This document shows positions 7,219-15,686 of a stretch of 64,000 nucleotides of DNA, piece after piece. The stretch covers positions 1-64,000 of the forward strand of contig NZ_JBEXCV010000014.1 in NCBI RefSeq assembly GCF_040605455.1. Reading direction: 5' to 3'. The notes below the pieces were generated by a model. That model did not search any database and was not told where the DNA came from. It saw only the letters and a program-made list of their open reading frames with translations. The position numbers were made by a program, and so were the translations under genes. Each line of letters starts with the position of its first letter. Position 1 is the first letter of the stretch. The DNA comes from Embleya sp040605455. Its GTDB lineage: Bacteria > Actinomycetota > Actinomycetes > Streptomycetales > Streptomycetaceae.

Positions 7219-8409
7219 ATGTTGGTGATCCGTGCCGCACGCGCCTTCGACGGCGAACGGGTTGTCCCCGAACCGGTGTCCGTCTTCGTGGCGGACGGCC
7301 GAATCGTCGGGGTGGAGCCCGGCGCAGCCCCCGTTCCGGACGGCTGGCGCTCGGTCGAACACCCCACGGCGACCGTCCTCCCCGGCCTGTTCGACCTGCA
7401 CAGCCACCTCGGCGGCGACAGTCGAGACGGCGCGCTCGACCGGCTCCCCGACTACTCCCCAGACGAACTCGACGCCGTGATCGACGATTCGCTGCGGCGC
7501 GAACTGGCCGCCGGGGTGACCGTGGTGCGCGATCTCGGCGACCGCGACTGGTCGGTGTTGCGGCGCCGGGATCGGGTGGTCGACGGCCTGCCCGCGCCGG
7601 CGATCCTGGCCGCCGGGCCGCCGATCACCAGTGCCAAGGGGCACTGTTGGCGGTTCGGCAGCGAAGCGGTCGGCGCCGACCAACTGCGCGCGACCGTGCG
7701 GGAGCGGGCCGAGCGCGGTGCGGACGTGGTCAAGGTAATGGCCAGCGGCGGCACGATGACCCCGGGTACCGACGTGATGCGCTGTCAGTTCACCCTGGCC
7801 GAACTGCGCCTGATCGTGGACGAGGCACACGCCGCCGGGTTGCCGGTGACGGTGCACGCACACAACCTGCCCGCCGTCGAACAGGCCCTCGCCGCGCATG
7901 CCGACGGCATCGAGCACTGCACCTGCCTGACCGACCGGGGCGTCGAGATCTCCGACGACCTGCTGCACCGGCTCGCAGCGCGGCGGGTCGCCGTGTGTCC
8001 CACACTCGGCACGGACCCGGACGCGCTCCCGCCGCCGGCCGTACGGCAGTTGCTGGAGCACTTCGGAGCGACCCGGGAGGTCCGGCTCGCCCACGCGGCC
8101 CGCGCACACCGGGCCGGGGTCCGCATCGTCTCCGGAGCCGACTCGGGGATCAGCGCCGCCAAGCCGCACGGCAGCCTGCCGGTGGCCATCGCCGATCTGG
8201 TCGCCGGCGGCGTCCCGGCCGCCGAAGCCCTCGCGTCGGCCACCTCCGTCGCCGCCGACGCGGTCGGCCTCGGCGGGCGCAAGGGTCGACTCCGGGCCGG
8301 CCACGACGCCGACCTCCTACTGTGCGACGGCGACCCACTCGACCGCATCGAGACACTCACCGCCGTCACGGCGGTCATGATCGGCGGCACCTGGGCGAAT
8401 CTCGCCTGA
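7219..8409 (+). CDS. Metal-dependent amidohydrolase (imidazolonepropionase-like group)
   Basis: This 396-residue protein has the amidohydrolase-superfamily layout: a small beta-domain split between the two ends around a TIM barrel. Metal and catalytic residues are visible: HSH in LPGLFDLHSHLGG (about residues 57-66), a Lys in DVVKVMASGG, His in PVTVHAHN and GIEHCTCL, and the Asp in IVSGADSG. The C-terminus carries the usual HDADLLLCDGDPL motif. The subgroup with MASGG and GIEH motifs includes imidazolonepropionase-like and Xaa-Pro dipeptidase-like enzymes; the substrate cannot be named. The ATG at 7219 is preceded by GAAGGGACG. The gene is monocistronic. Confidence 0.9.
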   Translation: MLVIRAARAFDGERVVPEPVSVFVADGRIVGVEPGAAPVPDGWRSVEHPTATVLPGLFDLHSHLGGDSRDGALDRLPDYSPDELDAVIDDSLRRELAAGVTVVRDLGDRDWSVLRRRDRVVDGLPAPAILAAGPPITSAKGHCWRFGSEAVGADQLRATVRERAERGADVVKVMASGGTMTPGTDVMRCQFTLAELRLIVDEAHAAGLPVTVHAHNLPAVEQALAAHADGIEHCTCLTDRGVEISDDLLHRLAARRVAVCPTLGTDPDALPPPAVRQLLEHFGATREVRLAHAARAHRAGVRIVSGADSGISAAKPHGSLPVAIADLVAGGVPAAEALASATSVAADAVGLGGRKGRLRAGHDADLLLCDGDPLDRIETLTAVTAVMIGGTWANLA

Positions 8410-8820
8410 GCCGCTATCGCGACCGACGTCCGTTCGCCTCCTGGCGCAGCCTCGTGGCCAGGGCCACGAAAACCGACCGATTCCGGACCGCCTCCACGGG
8501 GAGCGTGGCCCATGGTTTCCGTCGCCGCGCCGATGGATCTCCAGCCGGCCCTGTTTCACCGCGACCCGATCGACCTCGCGAAGAGCGGAAAACCGGCCGA
8601 AGCATCGGTTGCACAATTGACCCATCCCGCGCTCTCGGCCGGAACGGGCCTCCCGCCTCGTGGGCTGAGCCGCGTCGTGCGATGCCGCGCCTCGGCCGTT
8701 CCAGGGGAGCGGCGGGGTGCGACGACGCGTACCCAGCGGGGAGCCCGACGAGCCAATGCCCGGCAGCCGCCGGTTCGCCAAGCTCCGCCGCGCAGGACGC
8801 CCGGCGCCGCAGGCGGTGGA
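8410..8820. other. 411-bp intergenic region, nothing convincing
   Basis: Overlapping open frames exist on both strands, as expected at this GC content, but none has a ribosome-binding site plus recognisable protein character. It separates the convergent amidohydrolase and DUF2330 genes. Confidence 0.4.
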
Positions 8821-10014
8821 TCAGCTCGGCGCGTACGTCGGGCGCGGCGGGATCGGCCCGGGTGCGATCGGTGGCCGGCGGCGGGCGATGCGACGTCGCC
8901 GCCATACGAGGACCGCGACGAGCAGCACGACGAGCGCACCGAGTACCGACAGGAGCCAGACCGGGATGCCGGCGACGGTCAGCAACTCGTCACGGTAGTC
9001 GGCCCGTTGATAGCCGTCGTCCCGTGCCGTCGGATGCAGTTCGTGGTCGTCGACGATGCGTGCCGGAGTCGGGAAGTTCTGGTCGATCGCGGTCAGGAAG
9101 GCCGGCTTGCCGTCGATCGGGGCCAACCGGTCCGCGATACCCGTCGACTGCCCCGGGCCCGCCGATCGCCCGGTGTCCGGCCGGCCCGCGTACAGCACCT
9201 CCGGCGGCGCGCCGCCGATGTCCGAGCGCGGCTGCATCCGGTGGGCGGCGACCACGTACAGCCGCAAGTGCTGCGGCACCTTGGCCAGTTGGGACAGGCG
9301 CATCGGATAGACGAGGCGCTCCGAGGCGAAGCTCAGGTGCAGCGGATCCAGGCTGCCGCGCAGCGTGGTCGGCCGAGCGCCGCCGCCGGCGGGCGCCTCG
9401 GGCGCGAGCCGGATCGCCACGTACTCCCAGTGTTGCCGCACGTACGGCTCCAGCGCGGTCGTGAGCGCGGCAGGCAGATGGAAGCCGTTCTGGGTGAGCC
9501 AACTACCCAAGACCTGCGGGTTGTCGGCCGCGAGACGAGCGACATCGAACGGGCCCAACCGCTCACGCCCGACCACCTCGACCCCACCGGCTCCCGGCGG
9601 CGCACCGGCGCGAGCGGACTTTTCACCGCCGCCCGAATCCCCGGAGAAGGGCCAGTCACCCGACTTCGGCCAAAAGTAGTGCCGAACCCGCTCGACGGGT
9701 GCCACCACGTGCTCCAACTCGTCGAACATCGCGCTGTTCCCGAGCGTCACGCTCGCCCGCGACGGCACAGGCATGATCCACGCCGCCTGCTCCGCGTCCC
9801 CCGACACGGTCAGTTGCATGTCGATCTCCTCGACGCGCCCGTCCCAGCGCACCACGGACGTCTCCTGCCCCACCGTCAGCGTCCGCCCACCCGCGGGCAC
9901 CGCCGCCCCACACCCACAAGCCCACGCGGGCTGCGCCACCATCAGCACCTGAATCGACACCACCGCCAACAACAACCGCAGCACCCGATCCCACCAGGCC
10001 CCCCGTACACCCAT
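8821..10014 (-). CDS. DUF2330 domain secreted/membrane protein
   Basis: This is a 397-residue protein. The N-terminus has a signal peptide (LLLAVVSIQVLMVAQPAWA, then CGCGAAVP), a long extracytoplasmic region with the DUF2330 marks (QAAWIMPVPSRA and FDELEHVV near the N-terminus, RLSQLAKVPQHLRLYVVAAHR further on), and a C-terminal membrane helix followed by an Arg-rich tail. In the family the CGCG site just after cleavage is conserved. Function is unknown; surface localisation is inferred from topology. The ATG at 10014 was chosen because it places the signal peptide at the N-terminus; a longer frame begins 27 codons upstream without support. Confidence 0.88.
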   Translation of the reverse strand: MGVRGAWWDRVLRLLLAVVSIQVLMVAQPAWACGCGAAVPAGGRTLTVGQETSVVRWDGRVEEIDMQLTVSGDAEQAAWIMPVPSRASVTLGNSAMFDELEHVVAPVERVRHYFWPKSGDWPFSGDSGGGEKSARAGAPPGAGGVEVVGRERLGPFDVARLAADNPQVLGSWLTQNGFHLPAALTTALEPYVRQHWEYVAIRLAPEAPAGGGARPTTLRGSLDPLHLSFASERLVYPMRLSQLAKVPQHLRLYVVAAHRMQPRSDIGGAPPEVLYAGRPDTGRSAGPGQSTGIADRLAPIDGKPAFLTAIDQNFPTPARIVDDHELHPTARDDGYQRADYRDELLTVAGIPVWLLSVLGALVVLLVAVLVWRRRRIARRRPPIAPGPIPPRPTYAPS

Positions 10015-10530
10015 CACGCACGCACCATCCCCATCGCCGCACAGCCGAACACCTCTGCGACGCAACACCGGCCAATCCGGTTCCACGCCACGCAAAGCGC
10101 AAGAGGCGAGGGCGCGGGACGCGGAGCCGGAGGAGACGGGAGGCGGGCCGCCGGAAGCCGGACGCGGGACGCGAAGGCGAAGCCGGACGCGGGACGCCCA
10201 GCGTGAAGACGGAGGCGCTCAGGGGTTGGAGGGCAGGGGGTTGGGGGGTAGGCGGGGGCGGAGTCGGGGGGTGTATTCGACAACTTTTGGATGGGCGGGA
10301 TCAACTTTCGATACTGCCGTGTCCCTGTCGGGGCCGGCATCGTCGGTGGCGCCTAGACAGCCCGCACGGTGCCGAAGGCGGTGCGGGCAGCGCCGTGCGG
10401 GCACCCATCGGCCCCCGGGTACACCCCCGGCTCGGGGGCCGACCCCCGGGACCGACGAGGGTGGCAGCGCCCCCACCGGCGCCTACCCGACGGGCGCCGC
10501 AGCGTGTGGGGCGCGGCCCCCCACCCATCC
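10015..10530. other. 516-bp intergenic region with direct and inverted repeats
   Basis: No gene is supported. An 18-bp direct repeat (AAGCCGGACGCGGGACGC) occurs at 10155-10172 and 10180-10197. A short AT-richer segment at 10265-10320 is followed by several GC hairpins at 10360-10440 that lie downstream of the toxin cassette on the minus strand. Confidence 0.5.
10360..10440 (-). terminator. Two consecutive GC hairpins downstream of the toxin cassette
   Basis: GCCCGCACGG (10360-10369) pairs with 10393-10402, and GGCCCCCG (10410-10417) pairs with CGGGGGCC (10433-10440). Their position about 90-170 bp after the minus-strand stop at 10531 fits a terminator for the three-gene cassette. Confidence 0.4.
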
Positions 10531-11172
10531 TCACCCGCCGCCGCAGACCCGCTCCCGCGTAGCCGCGTCAACGGCGGCGGGCAGGCCGCCCTCGCCTACC
10601 TGCGGACTCGCCAACGTGCCCGGCGCGGGCGGCCTCTCGTCCAAGCGGAGATACACCTCCCGGCCCCATGGGCGATCCCCGGCGCGGACGTACACAGCGC
10701 CCCACACCTCGTACGTACGCACCGCCTCTCGTCCCTTCACGAACACGAAGGTGACCGGCTCGTCGTCGCTGCTGCGAGGCAGCCGTACCGACTCGCCGTA
10801 CTGCCGCACCATGGCGTCCTCCGCGGCGCCCAGATGGACGGCGTCCCAGGCGAAGTCCGTCACATCACGCAGCCGCAGCACCCCATCCCGACAGATGTCC
10901 CGCTGCGCCCGCTGCTGGAAGGAACGCTCGTCCTCCTGCCGAAACACCTCCGACACAAGGGATCGAAAACTCCCCGATACCGCATACAGCCCGCCCACCA
11001 GCACAAACGGCGTGATCAACACTCCGATCAGGCACCCCAGAAGGGGAGACTTCCAATCGATCGGCTCCCCAACCTCTTCGGCGGCCTCGTCGACCTCCCC
11101 AGCTTCCCCACCCTCCTCGACCCCACCGACTCCACCAACCCCGGAATCCGCGTCGTCCACCTCCTCAAACAT
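10531..11172 (-). CDS. Single-pass membrane protein, likely immunity partner of the adjacent toxin
   Basis: This 213-residue protein has an acidic, Gly-rich N-terminus (EEVDDADSGVGGVGGVEEGGE), one strong membrane helix around residues 47-67 (SPLLGCLIGVLITPFVLVGG), and a soluble domain of about 130 residues with a WGAVYVRAGDRPWGREVYLRL strand pair. The ATG at 11172 overlaps the end of the toxin gene by eight bases. Being third in a WXG-partner/toxin/X cassette and overlapping the toxin is the usual place for an immunity gene, and a membrane-anchored form would suit a toxin acting at the envelope. No homologue is recognised; the role is inferred from position. Confidence 0.7.
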   Translation of the reverse strand: MFEEVDDADSGVGGVGGVEEGGEAGEVDEAAEEVGEPIDWKSPLLGCLIGVLITPFVLVGGLYAVSGSFRSLVSEVFRQEDERSFQQRAQRDICRDGVLRLRDVTDFAWDAVHLGAAEDAMVRQYGESVRLPRSSDDEPVTFVFVKGREAVRTYEVWGAVYVRAGDRPWGREVYLRLDERPPAPGTLASPQVGEGGLPAAVDAATRERVCGGG

Positions 11173-12265
11173 CGAACGACTCCGTCTTGCCTTTTCGATC
11201 CGCTTCCCAAGTGCGACCGGGTGGTACGTAGTCGCTGTAGGTAAGTTGCCCATCGACCCCGACCACCACGGTCTGCCCGTTGCGCACGGCGTGTTCGACC
11301 ATGTCCGCCAGCTCTTCGGTGGACTTGCCGTTCGCTTCGACGGCGACCCTTCGACCGACCTCGTTGTTGAAGAGGTCCATCGACTCCGCGGTGCGCTTGA
11401 GTGGATCCGGGTCCGGGCCCATCTCGTGCGCCGTCGTGTACCGCGCGGTCCATTCGGGCCCGAAATTCCGGACCAACAACGCGTTCCAATACGTGTGTCG
11501 AAACGCGTCGGCATGGCCCTCCAGCTCACCCTGGCCGGGGAATCGCTTGCGGCACTCCTCCCACGCCTGATTGCCGATCAGCATGTACAGGGCCCGTTCC
11601 TCGGTGGAGAGTTCGAGCAGCATGGCCTGCTCGGACGCGGGCCGCCGGTCGTTGAGATGGGGGATGCGACTCTCGATCGGGTTGGGCGCGAAGTCGACCA
11701 ACTCCTGGTCACCGACCTGATATTGCGTGGCGATCTCGCTCAAGGGCACCCGCATGGTGCGTTCGAGCGCGTAGTCGGCCTCGACGGCCTTGCCCCGCGC
11801 GTCCGCGAGCAATCGGTTGAACTCCTCGGCCAGACCCGAGCGTTGTGCCATCTCGGCGTCGGTCAGCCGGCTCGTCGGACCGCAGTCGTAGGACTGCGGG
11901 ATGAGCAGCTCCGGCCGCATGGCGGACTGCTCGACCAGGACGGGTTCCATCCCCAACTGCGCGGCGATCTCCAGACAGCGACCGGCGGTCGCCTGGGCTG
12001 CGGCAAGCGTGTCGGCATAGCCGTACAGGGCCTGCACAATGACCCCGACGCGATCGGAGAGCTCGGTCAACCGGGCGCGCCGGAGACCCAGTTCGGCCCG
12101 CAATCCCTCGGCGGCCGCCCCCTGCCATGTGGCCGAGGTCTGTTCCACGACTCGGCCCAGCGTCTCATTGGCGCGGCCTGCGCCCATGCAGTTGAGAAGA
12201 AGGTTGCCGGCGCCGGTGCGCACGGACATCGGGTCGCCGGGGATGAGGGCCCGGACGTCGTTCAC
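11165..12265 (-). CDS. Type VII-style secreted toxin with WXG-like N-terminus and DUF6973-type C-terminal domain
   Basis: This is a 366-residue protein. Residues 1-110 are helical with a W-x-G motif (SATWQGAAAEGLRAELGLRR), as in WXG100/LXG delivery domains. The C-terminal domain (about 230-345) carries GHADAFRHTYWNALLVRN, TTAHE, and MDLFNNEVGRRVA, a His-rich pattern I associate with DUF6973. The middle part (SYDCGPTSRLTDAEMAQRSG) links the two. A metal-dependent hydrolase is possible from the spaced His/Glu residues but is not shown. The GTG start overlaps the stop of the WXG-like gene (GTGA), and the gene is followed by a probable immunity protein. Substrate and secretion are inferred; no ESX machinery is in the window. 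Confidence 0.75.
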   Translation of the reverse strand: MNDVRALIPGDPMSVRTGAGNLLLNCMGAGRANETLGRVVEQTSATWQGAAAEGLRAELGLRRARLTELSDRVGVIVQALYGYADTLAAAQATAGRCLEIAAQLGMEPVLVEQSAMRPELLIPQSYDCGPTSRLTDAEMAQRSGLAEEFNRLLADARGKAVEADYALERTMRVPLSEIATQYQVGDQELVDFAPNPIESRIPHLNDRRPASEQAMLLELSTEERALYMLIGNQAWEECRKRFPGQGELEGHADAFRHTYWNALLVRNFGPEWTARYTTAHEMGPDPDPLKRTAESMDLFNNEVGRRVAVEANGKSTEELADMVEHAVRNGQTVVVGVDGQLTYSDYVPPGRTWEADRKGKTESFDV

Positions 12266-12597
12266 TGGCCCTCGAACATCGCCGCGATCCGGGACCGCGC
12301 GGGCGCGGGCGGGATCGCGAATGAATCCTTGTTCCGAATCTCCGTCGAGGTGTACTGCGCCGCGTTCGCCCCCAGCCCGCGACGCGCGCTCTCGACCTGC
12401 TCGGCAACAGTCGCATACGCCTTCGCCACGTACTCGAAGGCTCGCTCGGTGGTGGCGGCGGATATGGCCGAGTAAGTGTCGGGATGTGGCATCCGACCCA
12501 CCAGATCGCCACTCGACCGTAACGCCCCCACCACTTCGCCCAGTTGTAATCCGGCCTGGGCCAACTGCTCGGCATCGACCTCGAAAGCTTGGGACAT
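12262..12597 (-). CDS. WXG100-like/EspC-like small helical secretion partner
   Basis: This 111-residue all-helical protein starts MSQAFEVDAEQLAQAGLQL. The two-helix pattern, about 100-residue size and conserved PHPDTYSA turn between helices resemble ESX-associated EspC/DUF2580-type proteins. There is no strict WxG in the turn. The ATG at 12597 has a good GGAGGA about six bases upstream. Its stop overlaps the toxin GTG by four bases, so it and the toxin are co-translated, as expected for a partner that heterodimerises with the toxin N-terminus for export. Confidence 0.72.
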   Translation of the reverse strand: MSQAFEVDAEQLAQAGLQLGEVVGALRSSGDLVGRMPHPDTYSAISAATTERAFEYVAKAYATVAEQVESARRGLGANAAQYTSTEIRNKDSFAIPPAPARSRIAAMFEGQ

Positions 12598-12956
12598 TCT
12601 TTCCTCCCCCATGGTTGGTTCACCAATCAGGAGAAAAGCTAGCGGCCCAACCCCACGGCCGGGAAGGACGCACGGCAACGGCACCCCCACAACGCGCGCT
12701 CACCCGCTGATGGCTTGGCCATAAACACGAGCTGGATCGCCCCCAATTCCCAACCCCGGCCACCCCCCCCCCGGCGTGTCAGCGCCCCCGACCCGCGCCC
12801 ACCCAAGTGATCGAGCGCCAATGAAGGGTGACTAACTGATCGTTTCAGAATGAGGATTTGACCTTGATGTCTCGGCGGGGGCGGCGCCCGGTGGTGTCGC
12901 GGAACCGGTTGCTCTGCCTGGACGTTCGCTCGACAGACCTTTGATGGAGGAGAGCC
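12598..12956. other. 359-bp divergent intergenic region, possible insertion boundary
   Basis: The left part is the promoter side of the toxin cassette. The right part (about 12830-12945) is distinctly lower in GC and reads on the minus strand as a possible degraded gene end, ending near 12845 (RFRDTTGRRPRRDIKVKSSF), with no recognisable start. No mobile-element ends were identified. Confidence 0.35.
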
Positions 12957-13946
12957 TTGTCGAGTTTGAGCTTCCCGCCGCTACGGGCGTTGGGACGCGG
13001 GGCGGGCTGGTACCGCGGGGACTGCCACGTCCACTCCATTCACTCGGACGGAGAACTCGCTCCCGAAGAGTTGGCACTGCGGGCACGGGTTGCCGGCCTC
13101 GACTTCATCGCGACGACAGAGCACAACTCTGCCGCGACACCCGATGTATGGGCGCATCTGGCTGCCGATGACTTCTTGATAGTGCTGGGTGAGGAAGTCA
13201 CCACGAAGACCGGGCACTGGCTTGCCCTCGGCATTGGCCCCGGTCAGGTCATCGACTGGAACCACCAGGTCAGGGACGGACTGATCGATCGGTGTCTGCA
13301 TCAGGTCCAGCGAGTGGGAGGCCTGTGCGTGGCCGCGCATCCGCACACGCCCTATCCGTCGGGCGACTTCATGTTCCCCTTCCGGGGCTTCGACGTGGTG
13401 GAGGTGTGGAACGGGCAGTGGACTTCGGACCGGCCTTGGAACGCCGACAACGAGGCTGCCCTGGCCGAGTGGGGACGGAGCCTCGCAGCCGATATCCGGA
13501 CGGGCTCCTGGCGGCCGGCGATGGGCAACAGCGACACGCATCTGGAGGGTCAGATCGGCATCCCGCACACCGTGGTCTTCGCCGAGGAGCTGAGTACCCG
13601 GGCGATCCTTGCCGGGATCCGCTCAGGGCGCAGTTGGATCGCCGAGTCGGCGGAGGTGGAAGTGTCGTTCACCGCCGGCGTCGACGGTCGCATCGCCGGG
13701 GTGGGCGAACAGCTCGCAACTCGTGGTGGGCGGGTCGAAGTGCGGGCAGCAGTACTTGGCGTGCCGGCGGCGACCGTCAGTTTCCACACCGATGGAGGGA
13801 AGGTCCATCGCGTGTCGCTTCCCGGTGACGCAGCAGGTGCGGTGCAGTGGTACACGACGGCGGAGGACTCGGCGTTCGTCCGCATCGAGGTCCGCCATCC
13901 CAACGGGCACGTCGCCGCACTCACCAACCCGATCGTCCTGACCTGA
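12957..13946 (+). CDS. PHP-domain metallohydrolase, CehA/McbA family
   Basis: This is a 329-residue protein. The N-terminal PHP domain shows the metal-binding motifs in order: WYRGDCHVHSIHSDG (HxH near residue 25), FIATTEHN, the Glu in VLGEEVTT, CVAAHPHTPYP, and the late GNSDTH. The CehA/McbA family includes carbaryl and carbofuran hydrolases, but most members are uncharacterised phosphoesterase or amidase candidates. The C-terminal 100 residues form a beta-rich domain. The start is TTG at 12957, supported by GGAGGAGAG five to six bases upstream. Codon use is less GC-biased than in neighbours, and the flanks hold gene fragments, so it may have arrived by transfer. Confidence 0.88.
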   Translation: MSSLSFPPLRALGRGAGWYRGDCHVHSIHSDGELAPEELALRARVAGLDFIATTEHNSAATPDVWAHLAADDFLIVLGEEVTTKTGHWLALGIGPGQVIDWNHQVRDGLIDRCLHQVQRVGGLCVAAHPHTPYPSGDFMFPFRGFDVVEVWNGQWTSDRPWNADNEAALAEWGRSLAADIRTGSWRPAMGNSDTHLEGQIGIPHTVVFAEELSTRAILAGIRSGRSWIAESAEVEVSFTAGVDGRIAGVGEQLATRGGRVEVRAAVLGVPAATVSFHTDGGKVHRVSLPGDAAGAVQWYTTAEDSAFVRIEVRHPNGHVAALTNPIVLT

Positions 13947-14268
13947 CCAATCGCCTCAACATGCCGGAGCCGAGCGGCAGCGTGCTCCGACTTCGGAGGA
14001 CCGCTACGCGTCGACCAGGTGGAAGCGGCTTCGGGCTGCGTTCATCTACGCGAACCCGTGGTGTGTGCTCTGCGCTCAACCCGCCGTTGTCGCCGACCAC
14101 TTCCCGCTCAGCCGGCGGCAGCTCATCGACCAGGGCGCGACCGACCCCGACGCACCCGAGCGTCTGCGTCCGCTGTGCGTGCGCTGCCACAACCGCGAGA
14201 CGGCACGACATCAGCCGCGCGGCTTCGCTGCCGAGCGTCGTTCCGAGCGTGAGTCCGGGCTGAGCTGA
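13942..14268 (+). pseudogene. HNH endonuclease gene lacking a start codon
   Basis: From 13942 the frame reads a typical small HNH nuclease: RWKRLRAAFIYANPWCVLC, then VADHFPLSRR, LRPLCVRCHNRETA, ending at 14268. The two CxxC zinc pairs and the DH..H catalytic block are intact. However, the only start-like codon in the frame is GTG 14065, which falls between the first two Cys and would remove half of the zinc site. The frame is bounded upstream by a stop at 13939-13941 and overlaps the end of the CehA gene. It is therefore either a 5'-truncated relic or a gene whose start was lost by a frameshift near 13961, where an ATG exists in another frame. Confidence 0.65.
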
Positions 14269-14399
14269 GCGCGCTGCCCAGGCGGGGATCCCTGCCGGGG
14301 CCTCATCAGTCGGCAGGAAGGGGACTTTCCCGTGCTCCGCGTTGTACCGGGTCAAGCCGCCGAGCCGACCCCCACGTACGCCGCCCCCGCGACCTCGCC

Positions 14400-15512
14400 C
14401 TACGCCGTCCCGTCGATCGTCGCCGACCCGATGACGCGCGTCCCGTCGTACAGGACGACCGCCTGCCCCCGGGCGATGCCTCGGATCGGCTCGGCCAGTC
14501 GGACGCGGACCTCGTCGCCGATCGCCTCCGCGATCGCCGGGGTCTCCTCGCCGTGCGCTCGGACCTGGGCCGTGCAGGCCACCTCGCCGACCGGGGCCGG
14601 ACCGCACCACCTCGGGCGGATGCCGACCAAGCGGTCCACGTCCAGCGCCTCGACCGGGCCGACCGTGACGGTGTTGCTCACCGGCGAGATGTCCAGCACG
14701 TACCGGGGCTTGCCGTCCGCCGCCGGCCGGCCGATCCGCAGGCCCTTGCGCTGGCCGATCGTGTACGCGTACGCACCGTCGTGCTCGCCGAGCTTGGTGC
14801 CCGTCGCGTCCACGATGTCGCCGCGCTCGGTGCCCAGGTGCTTGGCCAGGAAGCCCTGGGTGTCGCCGTCGGCGATGAAGCAGATGTCGTGGCTGTCCGG
14901 CTTCTGTGCGACCGCGAGGTCCCGCCGCTCGGCCTCCGCCCGCACGTCGCCCTTGGTGTCGCCGCCGAGCGGGAACATCGCGTGCGCGAGCTGCTCGGTA
15001 TCGAGCACGCCCAGCACATACGACTGGTCCTTGCCCATGTCGACCGAGCGGTGCAGCTCGCGCGAGCCGTCCGGGTGCTCGACGACCTGCGCGTAGTGCC
15101 CGGTGCACACCGCGTCGAAGCCGAGCCCGAGCGCCTTGTCGAGCAGCGCCGCGAACTTGATCTTCTCGTTGCAGCGCAGGCACGGGTTCGGCGTGCGCCC
15201 GGCCTTGTACTCGGCCACGAAGTCGTCCATGACGTCCTCGCGGAAGCGCTCGGCCATGTCCCACACATAGAACGGAATGCCGATCACGTCCGCGGCCCGC
15301 CGCGCGTCCCGGGAATCCTCGATCGTGCAACAACCGCGGGCACCCTCACGCAGCGTCGCGGGTTTCGCCGAGAGCGCGAGGTGGACACCGACCACGTCGT
15401 GTCCGGCCTCGACCGCTCGGGCGGCGGCAACGGCGGAGTCGACCCCGCCGGACATGGCGGCGAGCACCCGAAGGCGGCGGCCGTTGGCAGGGGGAAGCGT
15501 GTAATCAGACAT
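14400..15512 (-). CDS. mnmA: tRNA-specific 2-thiouridylase MnmA
   Basis: This 370-residue enzyme thiolates U34 of Lys, Glu and Gln tRNAs, using sulfur from a cysteine desulfurase and ATP. The PP-loop SGGVDSA is at residues about 21-27; the first catalytic Cys lies in TPNPCLRCNEKIKF and the second in HDICFIADGD; GQRKGLRIG and the C-terminal beta-barrel are present. Length is normal for actinomycetes. It is followed, on the same strand upstream at 15687-16874, by a cysteine desulfurase, the expected sulfur donor. The ATG start is supported by alignment of the PP-loop about 20 residues in. Confidence 0.97.
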   Translation of the reverse strand: MSDYTLPPANGRRLRVLAAMSGGVDSAVAAARAVEAGHDVVGVHLALSAKPATLREGARGCCTIEDSRDARRAADVIGIPFYVWDMAERFREDVMDDFVAEYKAGRTPNPCLRCNEKIKFAALLDKALGLGFDAVCTGHYAQVVEHPDGSRELHRSVDMGKDQSYVLGVLDTEQLAHAMFPLGGDTKGDVRAEAERRDLAVAQKPDSHDICFIADGDTQGFLAKHLGTERGDIVDATGTKLGEHDGAYAYTIGQRKGLRIGRPAADGKPRYVLDISPVSNTVTVGPVEALDVDRLVGIRPRWCGPAPVGEVACTAQVRAHGEETPAIAEAIGDEVRVRLAEPIRGIARGQAVVLYDGTRVIGSATIDGTA

Positions 15513-15686
15513 GGCGCCTCAAGAGTACGTGGTCACCCCGCCGACCCCCGAGGGGATTACCCGAGCCGAACACGACCCGCCGATCGGCCCGATCCCAAGG
15601 AACCACCGGCCCCGCCCCGAAGGATCACCCGAACCGAATCCGCACCCGATCCCAGCCCCAGTCCCCGGCCCCACCCAAAGCGTGCC
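15513..15686. other. 174-bp spacer between cysteine desulfurase and mnmA
   Basis: C-rich on the plus strand, with runs of CCGATCCC and CCCC repeats. No gene or clear terminator is visible, so the two genes may still be co-transcribed. Confidence 0.3.

Noticed and set aside
8414..8905. Minus-strand frame between amidohydrolase and DUF2330 genes
   Set aside because: No ribosome-binding site, no recognised domain, and it overlaps the end of the DUF2330 gene.
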